A stretch of DNA of 64,000 bases from G965207335 sp965222825 (GCA_965222825.1 OZ244964.1:1302001-1366000); one strand, 5' to 3'. Shown: positions 8,894 through 18,411, counted from the first letter of the stretch. Program-made: numbers and translations. The notes: a model not told the origin generated them from the letters alone.

Positions 8894-10305
8894 TTATTAG
8901 TGGCTTGTTGCATAATGTTAATAAATAGTTTATCCAAATCATTTTTAGTCATATTTGGGTTAGCTATTAATAATCTAAACACAAATATTTTATCAATATA
9001 TGCTATGGATAATAAATTTAATTCTTGCTTATATAGTTTATCGCGTAATTTAAGATTAAATTCGTTAATGTACTCTATATCATAAGTATCATTAGGTATA
9101 AAATTAAAACATACATTAAAGGATTCTCTGGGGGCAACTAAATTTAGATTATCATTACTGTTAATAATTTTCTCCGCATAAATTGCTAAATTATAATAAT
9201 TCATAACTCTGTCACTAAACCCTGTCTTAGTAAAAAACTTCCAATCTAAAAACCATTTTAAACTATCAACCCTACGACCACATTGCAATGAGTTTACACC
9301 TATATCAATATTTTTATGAAAAATATAATCAGTGTTACCATTAGCACAAGTGCAATTTAATAACCCTTGATAATTAAGTAATAAAAAATTACACATTAAG
9401 GCACTATTTAGCATTTTATGGAAATCCATAGTAAATGAGTCTAGTTTATCAACATCAGTCAAAAACTTAGTTTTTAACTTATCATTCATAATGCAAGCAC
9501 CGCCCCAGGCACCATCACCATGTAGCCAAAGTTTGTATTTATTTTTAATAATTAATAACTCACTAATATTATCAAAAGCACCTCTAACAGTAGTCCCTAG
9601 TGTAGCACCAATAAAAAACGGCACCCCGTTATTATATATAACCTCATTAATACTAACCTCTAATTTATCTATATCAATTTGCCCATTATTTTTGCTGGCA
9701 ATTTTTATTAAATTATCACTACCTATACCAAGTATATTTGCTGCTTTATCAAAAGAGTAATGGGCATCAGCACTAACAAATGCAAATAATGGTTTATGAC
9801 TAAATAAACCTTGCTCTTTAGCATTAGTTATGGTTTGGTTTCTAGCTATCATCATTGCTATCATATTGGCATTGCTAGAGCCGGTTGTCATTTGCCCTTC
9901 ACCTTTTTTAAAACCAATAATATAAAGCATTTCATCAATCATATACCGCTCCATTAAACTAGCAACAGGCGCTGATTCATAGGTACAGTTTGAGGTATTT
10001 TTTAGTGCTACAATTATCTCACCCAAAATAGATGGAATATTAGCACTAGACCACATACGATTATTAAAATATGGGTGTTCGGTATTTAGTGAATATTTTA
10101 AATAAGTCTCAATCCACTTAAATAGACTGTCAGTATTATTTGCTGGGGTTTTATCGGCTAAATTTAATTTTTTTACTAACTCATCTTCTGGCAAGTAATT
10201 AACTAAATTAGTTATGCTTTTTACATCAGAGGATAATACTAATTGCATTAGTTTTGTTAAAGCAGTGTTTGTATCTAAAATAAGCAAAATGATATTATAA
10301 AACAA
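8851..10305 (-). CDS. PLP-dependent group II decarboxylase (cysteine sulfinate/aspartate/glutamate type)
   Basis: This 484-residue cytoplasmic pyridoxal-phosphate decarboxylase belongs to the glutamate/cysteine sulfinate decarboxylase group. Visible motifs are TTGSSNANMIAM near 140, HGDGAWGGACI near 257 for the aspartate contacting the cofactor ring, and DSFTMDFHKMLNSAL, where the Schiff-base lysine is near residue 294. Adjacent cysteine dioxygenase makes cysteine sulfinate the most likely substrate, giving hypotaurine. Aspartate to beta-alanine or glutamate to GABA cannot be excluded. The start is unclear: TTG at 10305 is the longest option and a TTG eight codons downstream is as good; neither has a clear ribosome binding site. 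The last 14 codons fall inside a MITE-like element, so the natural C-terminus may have been replaced. Confidence 0.8.
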   Translation of the reverse strand: MFYNIILLILDTNTALTKLMQLVLSSDVKSITNLVNYLPEDELVKKLNLADKTPANNTDSLFKWIETYLKYSLNTEHPYFNNRMWSSANIPSILGEIIVALKNTSNCTYESAPVASLMERYMIDEMLYIIGFKKGEGQMTTGSSNANMIAMMIARNQTITNAKEQGLFSHKPLFAFVSADAHYSFDKAANILGIGSDNLIKIASKNNGQIDIDKLEVSINEVIYNNGVPFFIGATLGTTVRGAFDNISELLIIKNKYKLWLHGDGAWGGACIMNDKLKTKFLTDVDKLDSFTMDFHKMLNSALMCNFLLLNYQGLLNCTCANGNTDYIFHKNIDIGVNSLQCGRRVDSLKWFLDWKFFTKTGFSDRVMNYYNLAIYAEKIINSNDNLNLVAPRESFNVCFNFIPNDTYDIEYINEFNLKLRDKLYKQELNLLSIAYIDKIFVFRLLIANPNMTKNDLDKLFINIMQQATNKEHCIGKSAKNLYV

Positions 10306-10376
10306 TAACTATATTATATCTTAATAATAATAATAAAATAAATTAATATTTAAAAAACTTAATTAATATTTATTAC

Positions 10377-10404
10377 TTGACTTTATATAAATTCTTGATA
10401 TAAT
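10377..10404 (+). promoter_or_regulatory. Sigma70-type promoter for cadherin-repeat gene
   Basis: TTGACT at 10377-10382 and TATAAT at 10399-10404 are separated by 16 bases, and TGA directly before the -10 box makes an extended -10. It lies about 115 bases upstream of the cadherin-repeat start, leaving an AT-rich leader of roughly 105 bases. It is the best promoter match seen by eye in the 10306-10518 gap. Confidence 0.65.
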
Positions 10405-10518
10405 CGTCGAGGTTATTGTGCTATTGTTTTGTATAAAATACTTTTTTTGGATATTATTTCAATTAACAATATAATTTATAATAATAATTAAATTTTTTGT
10501 AGGTGCACTATCATTAGA

Positions 10519-13500
10519 ATGAGATATATGTCAAAAAGAATTAAAATATTACTAGTATTTTTATTGTTATCAATATCAAATTTACTTTTTGCTCAACTAC
10601 CCATAAGCAGTAGTAGCACAATTGCTGGCAACACAACTGCCACCTCAACTATAATATTTGATGCTACAATTACCAACCTTAGCAATCCGTCATCAGTAAC
10701 CATTAATAACAGTGCTATAACAGAGGCAAGTATAACAGCTAGCAACACCTTAAGGGTTATTTATACTGGGCTTGCAGCTAGCACAACCTATATAGTTACT
10801 ATCCCAGCAAGTATTGTTTTATCAACAGTTGGTGCAACACCCTCTGATGCTGGCACTATTGTTTTTACTAGTGCTAAAAATATAATTACCATTGCCAACC
10901 AAGAACGCTCTATAGCTGAGAACTCAGCCAATAGCACTAATGTTGGTGCGGTGCTAGTAACAACAGGCACACCAGATAGTTTTAGTATTACAGCAGGCAA
11001 TGACAATACTGCATTTGCTATTGATAACAGCGGACAAATTAGCGTAAATGACAGCAATCAACTAGATACTGAGACCACACCAACTTACTTACTAAGTGTA
11101 GTAATTACCAGAGTAGATGCTGATAACCAAACAGCAGATGTTACTATTACTATTACTAATGTCAATGAGAATATAATCTCTATTGCCAACCAAGAACGCT
11201 CTATAGCTGAGAACTCAGCCAATAGCACTAATGTTGGTGCGGTGCTAGTAACAACAGGCACACCAGATAGTTTTAGTATTACAGCAGGCAATGACAATAC
11301 TGCATTTGCTATTGATAACAGCGGACAAATTAGCGTAAATGACAGCAATCAACTAGATACTGAGACCACACCAACTTACTTACTAAGTGTAGTAATTACC
11401 AGAGTAGATGCTGATAACCAAACAGCAGATGTTACTATTACTATTACTAATGTCAATGAGAATATAATCTCTATTGCCAACCAAGAACGCTCTATAGCTG
11501 AGAACTCAGCCAATAGCACTAATGTTGGTGCGGTGCTAGTAACAACAGGCACACCAGATAGTTTTAGTATTACAGCAGGCAATGACAATACTGCATTTGC
11601 TATTGATAACAGCGGACAAATTAGCGTAAATGACAGCAATCAACTAGATACTGAGACCACACCAACTTACTTACTAAGTGTAGTAATTACCAGAGTAGAT
11701 GCTGATAACCAAACAGCAGATGTTACTATTACTATTACTAATGTCAATGAGAATATAATCTCTATTGCCAACCAAGAACGCTCTATAGCTGAGAACTCAG
11801 CCAATAGCACTAATGTTGGTGCGGTGCTAGTAACAACAGGCACACCAGATAGTTTTAGTATTACAGCAGGCAATGACAATACTGCATTTGCTATTGATAA
11901 CAGCGGACAAATTAGCGTAAATGACAGCAATCAACTAGATACTGAGACCACACCAACTTACTTACTAAGTGTAGTAATTACCAGAGTAGATGCTGATAAC
12001 CAAACAGCAGATGTTACTATTACTATTACTAATGTCAATGAGAATATAATCTCTATTGCCAACCAAGAACGCTCTATAGCTGAGAACTCAGCCAATAGCA
12101 CTAATGTTGGTGCGGTGCTAGTAACAACAGGCACACCAGATAGTTTTAGTATTACAGCAGGCAATGACAATACTGCATTTGCTATTGATAACAGCGGACA
12201 AATTAGCGTAAATGACAGCAATCAACTAGATACTGAGACCACACCAACTTACTTACTAAGTGTAGTAATTACCAGAGTAGATGCTGATAACCAAACAGCA
12301 GATGTTACTATTACTATTACTAATGTCAATGAGAATATAATCTCTATTGCCAACCAAGAACGCTCTATAGCTGAGAACTCAGCCAATAGCACTAATGTTG
12401 GTGCGGTGCTAGTAACAACAGGCACACCAGATAGTTTTAGTATTACAGCAGGCAATGACAATACTGCATTTGCTATTGATAACAGCGGACAAATTAGCGT
12501 AAATGACAGCAATCAACTAGATACTGAGACCACACCAACTTACTTACTAAGTGTAGTAATTACCAGAGTAGATGCTGATAACCAAACAGCAGATGTTACT
12601 ATTACTATTACTAATGTCAATGAGAATATAATCTCTATTGCCAACCAAGAACGCTCTATAGCTGAGAACTCAGCCAATAGCACTAATGTTGGTGCGGTGC
12701 TAGTAACAACAGGCACACCAGATAGTTTTAGTATTACAGCAGGCAATGACAATACTGCATTTGCTATTGATAACAGCGGACAAATTAGCGTAAATGACAG
12801 CAATCAACTAGATACTGAGACCACACCAACTTACTTACTAAGTGTAGTAATTACCAGAGTAGATGCTGATAACCAAACAGCAGATGTTACTATTACTATT
12901 ACTAATGTCAATGAGAATATAATCTCTATTGCCAACCAAGAACGCTCTATAGCTGAGAACTCAGCCAATAGCACTAATGTTGGTGCGGTGCTAGTAACAA
13001 CAGGCACACCAGATAGTTTTAGTATTACAGCAGGCAATGACAATACTGCATTTGCTATTGATAACAGCGGACAAATTAGCGTAAATGACAGCAATCAACT
13101 AGATACTGAGACCACACCAACTTACTTACTAAGTGTAGTAATTACCAGAGTAGATGCTGATAACCAAACAGCAGATGTTACTATTACTATTACTAATGTC
13201 AATGAGAATATAATCTCTATTGCCAACCAAGAACGCTCTATAGCTGAGAACTCAGCCAATAGCACTAATGTTGGTGCGGTGCTAGTAACAACAGGCACAC
13301 CAGATAGTTTTAGTATTACAGCAGGCAATGACAATACTGCATTTGCTATTGATAACAGCGGACAAATTAGCGTAAATGACAGCAATCAACTAGATACTGA
13401 GACCACACCAACTTACTTACTAAGTGTAGTAATTACCAGAGTAGATGCTGATAACCAAACAGCAGATGTTACTATTACTATTACTAATGTCAATGAGAAT

Positions 13501-16500
13501 ATAATCTCTATTGCCAACCAAGAACGCTCTATAGCTGAGAACTCAGCCAATAGCACTAATGTTGGTGCGGTGCTAGTAACAACAGGCACACCAGATAGTT
13601 TTAGTATTACAGCAGGCAATGACAATACTGCATTTGCTATTGATAACAGCGGACAAATTAGCGTAAATGACAGCAATCAACTAGATACTGAGACCACACC
13701 AACTTACTTACTAAGTGTAGTAATTACCAGAGTAGATGCTGATAACCAAACAGCAGATGTTACTATTACTATTACTAATGTCAATGAGAATATAATCTCT
13801 ATTGCCAACCAAGAACGCTCTATAGCTGAGAACTCAGCCAATAGCACTAATGTTGGTGCGGTGCTAGTAACAACAGGCACACCAGATAGTTTTAGTATTA
13901 CAGCAGGCAATGACAATACTGCATTTGCTATTGATAACAGCGGACAAATTAGCGTAAATGACAGCAATCAACTAGATACTGAGACCACACCAACTTACTT
14001 ACTAAGTGTAGTAATTACCAGAGTAGATGCTGATAACCAAACAGCAGATGTTACTATTACTATTACTAATGTCAATGAGAATATAATCTCTATTGCCAAC
14101 CAAGAACGCTCTATAGCTGAGAACTCAGCCAATAGCACTAATGTTGGTGCGGTGCTAGTAACAACAGGCACACCAGATAGTTTTAGTATTACAGCAGGCA
14201 ATGACAATACTGCATTTGCTATTGATAACAGCGGACAAATTAGCGTAAATGACAGCAATCAACTAGATACTGAGACCACACCAACTTACTTACTAAGTGT
14301 AGTAATTACCAGAGTAGATGCTGATAACCAAACAGCAGATGTTACTATTACTATTACTAATGTCAATGAGAATATAATCTCTATTGCCAACCAAGAACGC
14401 TCTATAGCTGAGAACTCAGCCAATAGCACTAATGTTGGTGCGGTGCTAGTAACAACAGGCACACCAGATAGTTTTAGTATTACAGCAGGCAATGACAATA
14501 CTGCATTTGCTATTGATAACAGCGGACAAATTAGCGTAAATGACAGCAATCAACTAGATACTGAGACCACACCAACTTACTTACTAAGTGTAGTAATTAC
14601 CAGAGTAGATGCTGATAACCAAACAGCAGATGTTACTATTACTATTACTAATGTCAATGAGAATATAATCTCTATTGCCAACCAAGAACGCTCTATAGCT
14701 GAGAACTCAGCCAATAGCACTAATGTTGGTGCGGTGCTAGTAACAACAGGCACACCAGATAGTTTTAGTATTACAGCAGGCAATGACAATACTGCATTTG
14801 CTATTGATAACAGCGGACAAATTAGCGTAAATGACAGCAATCAACTAGATACTGAGACCACACCAACTTACTTACTAAGTGTAGTAATTACCAGAGTAGA
14901 TGCTGATAACCAAACAGCAGATGTTACTATTACTATTACTAATGTCAATGAGAATATAATCTCTATTGCCAACCAAGAACGCTCTATAGCTGAGAACTCA
15001 GCCAATAGCACTAATGTTGGTGCGGTGCTAGTAACAACAGGCACACCAGATAGTTTTAGTATTACAGCAGGCAATGACAATACTGCATTTGCTATTGATA
15101 ACAGCGGACAAATTAGCGTAAATGACAGCAATCAACTAGATACTGAGACCACACCAACTTACTTACTAAGTGTAGTAATTACCAGAGTAGATGCTGATAA
15201 CCAAACAGCAGATGTTACTATTACTATTACTAATGTCAATGAGAATATAATCTCTATTGCCAACCAAGAACGCTCTATAGCTGAGAACTCAGCCAATAGC
15301 ACTAATGTTGGTGCGGTGCTAGTAACAACAGGCACACCAGATAGTTTTAGTATTACAGCAGGCAATGACAATACTGCATTTGCTATTGATAACAGCGGAC
15401 AAATTAGCGTAAATGACAGCAATCAACTAGATACTGAGACCACACCAACTTACTTACTAAGTGTAGTAATTACCAGAGTAGATGCTGATAACCAAACAGC
15501 AGATGTTACTATTACTATTACTAATGTCAATGAGAATATAATCTCTATTGCCAACCAAGAACGCTCTATAGCTGAGAACTCAGCCAATAGCACTAATGTT
15601 GGTGCGGTGCTAGTAACAACAGGCACACCAGATAGTTTTAGTATTACAGCAGGCAATGACAATACTGCATTTGCTATTGATAACAGCGGACAAATTAGCG
15701 TAAATGACAGCAATCAACTAGATACTGAGACCACACCAACTTACTTACTAAGTGTAGTAATTACCAGAGTAGATGCTGATAACCAAACAGCAGATGTTAC
15801 TATTACTATTACTAATGTCAATGATAATGCCCCAATTGGTTTTGTAGATATAGAAAGCACAAATATAGGCGTCTCAATAACTTTTAACTTGGTTGATAAT
15901 GATAATGACCCTGATGGCAATGATATAACTATTGCTTCTGTTAGTAAAGTATCTACTGGAACGGTTGTAATTAACTCAGGTAGTAAAACTATTAGTTATA
16001 CACCACCTACTGGGTTTAGTGGTAATGCTACATTTACTTATATACCAACAGATGGCACTTTAACAGGGTTAAATACAACGGTTACTATTACTGTTACTGA
16101 TTTAGCTCTAATAATTACTCCAAGCAATACACAGAATACCACTGCTGGTGTTGCAGTGATGTTTTTTGTAGAACTAACTGATTTAGTAACCAGTAATCAA
16201 GTAAATATTACTAGTATTAGTCTTGCAGATAATACTGCAACTAACTCAATATGGAGTGTTGCAACTAGTGCTACTAATGTTGCTACCTTAGTTTATCAAT
16301 CTAATCGTATTGCAACAGAAACCTCTTTGATTGCTAAAATTAATAATGTTAATTTTTCTATACCAAATGTAACAGTATTACCTACATCATTTAGTGCTGC
16401 TAGTTCTACTATTGTTGCTAATCCAAGTCCAAGTATAATAACAGCAGATAACCAAGTTAGCTTTACTATAACATTTAAAGACCGCTTTGGTAATATAGTT

Positions 16501-17622
16501 AATGATGATAGTAATATAGCACCATTAACAGCACAAGTATCAAGTGATTTTAGCACTATAACCTTAGGCACTATTAATACCAATACTGCAACAGCAATAT
16601 ATAGTGTTAATAGTCCAGGCACAGGAAATGATGAAGTTAGTTTTTATGCTAATGGCATACTAATAGCATCTACTATAAATATTACAGTAAATGTAGGCGT
16701 AGCAAGCACAACACAATCAACTGCTACAATAAGTTCTGCTTCAACCACGGTTGGCACAAGTATAACCATAATAGTTACGCTAAGAGATAATAACAATAAC
16801 CTAACTAATACAGGTAATGCTTCACTAAGTATTAGTAGTGAAGGTATAAATATTGCTTCAACTACATTTACTAGTGCAAATGGTGTTTATAGGGCAACAA
16901 TAACTAGTTTAGTAGCTCAAATTGCAACATTTACTGTTTTTGTTGATAATAGCACTATTACCTTAACACCAAGCACTGCTACATTTATCCCAGCACAACC
17001 AGATACATTAACTGCCACAGCTCAAACAAGTAGCACAATCAATGTATTGTGGACTATTACTACCACAGGAGAGAATTATTATTACTTGTATAGAGCCACT
17101 ACCTTATTAAATAGTAATTATAACCAAATCTATGAAGGTGTAACTAGAAGTTATATAGATAATCAAGGATTAGCACCTAGTTCAACATACTATTACACAC
17201 TAAGAGCGTGTATAAATAGTGATATTAGCACTTGCTCTGTTAGTTCAACAACAAGTATAGCAACCACAAAGGCAACATTTAGCCTAGATGTTGATAATAA
17301 TGGCACAACAAATACTAAAGATGGTCTAATAATACTACGCTTTTTAGCAGGTAGTAGTAATGAAAATCTAATAACTGGTTTAGTAGATGGTAATTCAATA
17401 AGTACAGCACAAATAAGAGCATATTTAATAACACATATTGCTAGGCTAGATGTTGATGGTAATGGTATAGCAGACTCTGCCACAGATGGATTTTTAATCA
17501 TTCGTTATCTAAATAACCCAAATGATACAAATCTAACAAATGAAATAATAGGCAATAATAATCCAAGTAGAACAACAGCAGATAGCATTAGGACATACTT
17601 AAACCAGTTTTATCAACAATAA
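10519..17622 (+). CDS. Giant secreted cadherin-repeat protein with dockerin-like C-terminus
   Basis: The protein has 2367 residues. It opens with a Sec signal peptide (KRIKILLVFLLLSISNLLFA, then Q); ATG at 10528 is an equally good start. Residues about 27-120 form an Ig-like domain. Residues about 121-1769 are 17 copies of a 97-residue cadherin domain, identical apart from the outer edges. Each has the cadherin calcium signatures SIAEN, AFAIDNSGQI, QLDTET and DAD, ending NVNEN in place of DxNDN. Then come a cadherin-like/Ig-like domain with TPPTGFSGNATFTY, several invasin-like Ig domains, a fibronectin III-like domain (about 2159-2250), and a terminal module with two EF-hand/dockerin-like loops (DVDNNG...D and DVDGNG...D). 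It is most likely a calcium-stiffened adhesin or matrix protein on the cell surface or released. The C-terminal module recurs at 54115-54535. It lies directly upstream of the NHLP array; a functional link is only inferred. Confidence 0.85.
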   Translation: MRYMSKRIKILLVFLLLSISNLLFAQLPISSSSTIAGNTTATSTIIFDATITNLSNPSSVTINNSAITEASITASNTLRVIYTGLAASTTYIVTIPASIVLSTVGATPSDAGTIVFTSAKNIITIANQERSIAENSANSTNVGAVLVTTGTPDSFSITAGNDNTAFAIDNSGQISVNDSNQLDTETTPTYLLSVVITRVDADNQTADVTITITNVNENIISIANQERSIAENSANSTNVGAVLVTTGTPDSFSITAGNDNTAFAIDNSGQISVNDSNQLDTETTPTYLLSVVITRVDADNQTADVTITITNVNENIISIANQERSIAENSANSTNVGAVLVTTGTPDSFSITAGNDNTAFAIDNSGQISVNDSNQLDTETTPTYLLSVVITRVDADNQTADVTITITNVNENIISIANQERSIAENSANSTNVGAVLVTTGTPDSFSITAGNDNTAFAIDNSGQISVNDSNQLDTETTPTYLLSVVITRVDADNQTADVTITITNVNENIISIANQERSIAENSANSTNVGAVLVTTGTPDSFSITAGNDNTAFAIDNSGQISVNDSNQLDTETTPTYLLSVVITRVDADNQTADVTITITNVNENIISIANQERSIAENSANSTNVGAVLVTTGTPDSFSITAGNDNTAFAIDNSGQISVNDSNQLDTETTPTYLLSVVITRVDADNQTADVTITITNVNENIISIANQERSIAENSANSTNVGAVLVTTGTPDSFSITAGNDNTAFAIDNSGQISVNDSNQLDTETTPTYLLSVVITRVDADNQTADVTITITNVNENIISIANQERSIAENSANSTNVGAVLVTTGTPDSFSITAGNDNTAFAIDNSGQISVNDSNQLDTETTPTYLLSVVITRVDADNQTADVTITITNVNENIISIANQERSIAENSANSTNVGAVLVTTGTPDSFSITAGNDNTAFAIDNSGQISVNDSNQLDTETTPTYLLSVVITRVDADNQTADVTITITNVNENIISIANQERSIAENSANSTNVGAVLVTTGTPDSFSITAGNDNTAFAIDNSGQISVNDSNQLDTETTPTYLLSVVITRVDADNQTADVTITITNVNENIISIANQERSIAENSANSTNVGAVLVTTGTPDSFSITAGNDNTAFAIDNSGQISVNDSNQLDTETTPTYLLSVVITRVDADNQTADVTITITNVNENIISIANQERSIAENSANSTNVGAVLVTTGTPDSFSITAGNDNTAFAIDNSGQISVNDSNQLDTETTPTYLLSVVITRVDADNQTADVTITITNVNENIISIANQERSIAENSANSTNVGAVLVTTGTPDSFSITAGNDNTAFAIDNSGQISVNDSNQLDTETTPTYLLSVVITRVDADNQTADVTITITNVNENIISIANQERSIAENSANSTNVGAVLVTTGTPDSFSITAGNDNTAFAIDNSGQISVNDSNQLDTETTPTYLLSVVITRVDADNQTADVTITITNVNENIISIANQERSIAENSANSTNVGAVLVTTGTPDSFSITAGNDNTAFAIDNSGQISVNDSNQLDTETTPTYLLSVVITRVDADNQTADVTITITNVNENIISIANQERSIAENSANSTNVGAVLVTTGTPDSFSITAGNDNTAFAIDNSGQISVNDSNQLDTETTPTYLLSVVITRVDADNQTADVTITITNVNENIISIANQERSIAENSANSTNVGAVLVTTGTPDSFSITAGNDNTAFAIDNSGQISVNDSNQLDTETTPTYLLSVVITRVDADNQTADVTITITNVNDNAPIGFVDIESTNIGVSITFNLVDNDNDPDGNDITIASVSKVSTGTVVINSGSKTISYTPPTGFSGNATFTYIPTDGTLTGLNTTVTITVTDLALIITPSNTQNTTAGVAVMFFVELTDLVTSNQVNITSISLADNTATNSIWSVATSATNVATLVYQSNRIATETSLIAKINNVNFSIPNVTVLPTSFSAASSTIVANPSPSIITADNQVSFTITFKDRFGNIVNDDSNIAPLTAQVSSDFSTITLGTINTNTATAIYSVNSPGTGNDEVSFYANGILIASTINITVNVGVASTTQSTATISSASTTVGTSITIIVTLRDNNNNLTNTGNASLSISSEGINIASTTFTSANGVYRATITSLVAQIATFTVFVDNSTITLTPSTATFIPAQPDTLTATAQTSSTINVLWTITTTGENYYYLYRATTLLNSNYNQIYEGVTRSYIDNQGLAPSSTYYYTLRACINSDISTCSVSSTTSIATTKATFSLDVDNNGTTNTKDGLIILRFLAGSSNENLITGLVDGNSISTAQIRAYLITHIARLDVDGNGIADSATDGFLIIRYLNNPNDTNLTNEIIGNNNPSRTTADSIRTYLNQFYQQ
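10879..15825 (+). repeat. 17 tandem 291-bp cadherin repeat units
   Basis: Seventeen in-frame units of exactly 291 bases (4947 bases) follow each other and look identical at DNA level. Only the first unit (ATT ACC in place of ATC TCT near its start) and the last codon of the last unit (GAT in place of GAG) differ. Absence of even synonymous differences implies recent expansion or continuing homogenisation, and unit number is expected to vary. Confidence 0.95.
17200..17622 (+). repeat. Shared dockerin-like module, copy 1
   Basis: The last ~140 codons of the cadherin-repeat gene, from CTAAGAGCGTG to the stop, recur almost base for base in the reverse-strand surface protein at 54115-54535. The encoded part starts at RACINSDIST and includes both EF-hand-like loops. 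Upstream of this boundary the two genes are unrelated at DNA level, so it moved or was converted as a module. Confidence 0.85.
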
Positions 17623-17633
17623 TAAAAAATATG

Positions 17634-17672
17634 TTATTAAAGAGCACTACATAGGTAAAAGTGCGAAGAATA
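17634..17672 (-). repeat. Solo end of MITE-like family B, at array border
   Basis: AAAGAGCACTACATAGGTAA followed by AAGTGCGAAGAAT is the inverted counterpart of the right end of the element at 8599-8893 (one mismatch in this core). No other part of an element follows. Its last bases, GCGAAGAAT, coincide with the first bases of the NHLP tandem array. Confidence 0.65.
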
Positions 17673-17690
17673 TTAAAGTTGCAAAAAAAC

Positions 17691-17728
17691 TATACACATT
17701 GCAATGTTTGTGTATAATCCAGTAATAT
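17691..17728 (+). promoter_or_regulatory. Promoter/operator-like region of NHLP unit (repeated six times)
   Basis: A 26-base interrupted palindrome, arms TATACACA and TGTGTATA around a 10-base centre, spans 17691-17716; inside it ACATTGCAATGT is a perfect 12-base palindrome. Two -10 candidates overlap or follow: TATAAT at 17713-17718, with no good -35, and TAATAT at 17723-17728, 18 bases after TTGCAA at 17699. The arrangement looks like a promoter covered by a repressor or activator site. The same region recurs every 322 bases before each peptide gene. Confidence 0.55.
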
Positions 17729-17767
17729 ACTTATGTTGAGTATGTTATTTTTAGAAAGGAGAAAGTT

Positions 17768-17998
17768 ATGGAAGAAATTAATAAAGAACAATTTGAGGAA
17801 AATCAAAAAGTATTCTTAGATGTTATATCTCGTTACTATGGTGACCCAGATTTTAAAGCAAAGTTAGATGCTAATCCAACTGATGTTTTAAAAGAAGAAG
17901 GTGTGGATATTCCAGCAGGAAGCAAAGTAGAATTATTATTTAATACTGATAAGCTTATTCATATTGTTTTGCCATACTTAGAAGGCGAAGAATATTAA
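17768..17998 (+). CDS. NHLP leader-like peptide, copy 1 of 6, no core region
   Basis: This 76-residue acidic peptide resembles the nitrile hydratase alpha-subunit-like leader of NHLP RiPP precursors. The family pattern is clear: FLDVISRYYGDPDFKAKL, then NPTDVLKEEGVDIPAG, then the strand ending LIHIVLP. Family precursors continue with an LSDEELE-type helix, a Gly-Gly cleavage site and a core; this one stops five residues after the LP (end GEEY). There is no Cys and only a few Ser/Thr, so no lanthipeptide-type core is evident. Start ATG has an AAAGGAG ribosome binding site six bases away, much stronger than most genes in the window. The dedicated C39 exporter genes lie just downstream. It could be exported as is, or act as a carrier or chaperone for another substrate; the function is unknown. 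Confidence 0.85.
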   Translation: MEEINKEQFEENQKVFLDVISRYYGDPDFKAKLDANPTDVLKEEGVDIPAGSKVELLFNTDKLIHIVLPYLEGEEY

Positions 17999-18089
17999 AG
18001 TTGCAAAAAAACTATACACATTGCAATGTTTGTGTATAATCCAGTAATATACTTATGTTGAGTATGTTATTTTTAGAAAGGAGAAAGTT

Positions 18090-18320
18090 ATGGAAGAAAT
18101 TAATAAAGAACAATTTGAGGAAAATCAAAAAGTATTCTTAGATGTTATATCTCGTTACTATGGTGACCCAGATTTTAAAGCAAAGTTAGATGCTAATCCA
18201 ACTGATGTTTTAAAAGAAGAAGGTGTGGATATTCCAGCAGGAAGCAAAGTAGAATTATTATTTAATACTGATAAGCTTATTCATATTGTTTTGCCATACT
18301 TAGAAGGCGAAGAATATTAA
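18090..18320 (+). CDS. NHLP leader-like peptide, copy 2 of 6
   Basis: The product is residue-identical to copy 1, and the upstream 91 bases, including the palindrome and ribosome binding site, are the same. It could be transcribed from its own promoter or by read-through from copy 1, since no terminator separates the copies. Confidence 0.85.
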   Translation: MEEINKEQFEENQKVFLDVISRYYGDPDFKAKLDANPTDVLKEEGVDIPAGSKVELLFNTDKLIHIVLPYLEGEEY

Positions 18321-18411
18321 AGTTGCAAAAAAACTATACACATTGCAATGTTTGTGTATAATCCAGTAATATACTTATGTTGAGTATGTTATTTTTAGAA
18401 AGGAGAAAGTT

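Noticed and set aside
11085..15713. Series of identical 87-codon open frames on the minus strand
   Set aside because: They are the opposite strand of the cadherin repeats, recur with the same 291-base period and show no ribosome site or family match.
18001..18060. Interrupted palindrome in the NHLP unit considered as a terminator of the preceding peptide gene
   Set aside because: No T run follows it and it overlaps promoter boxes; the real terminator is after the sixth copy.
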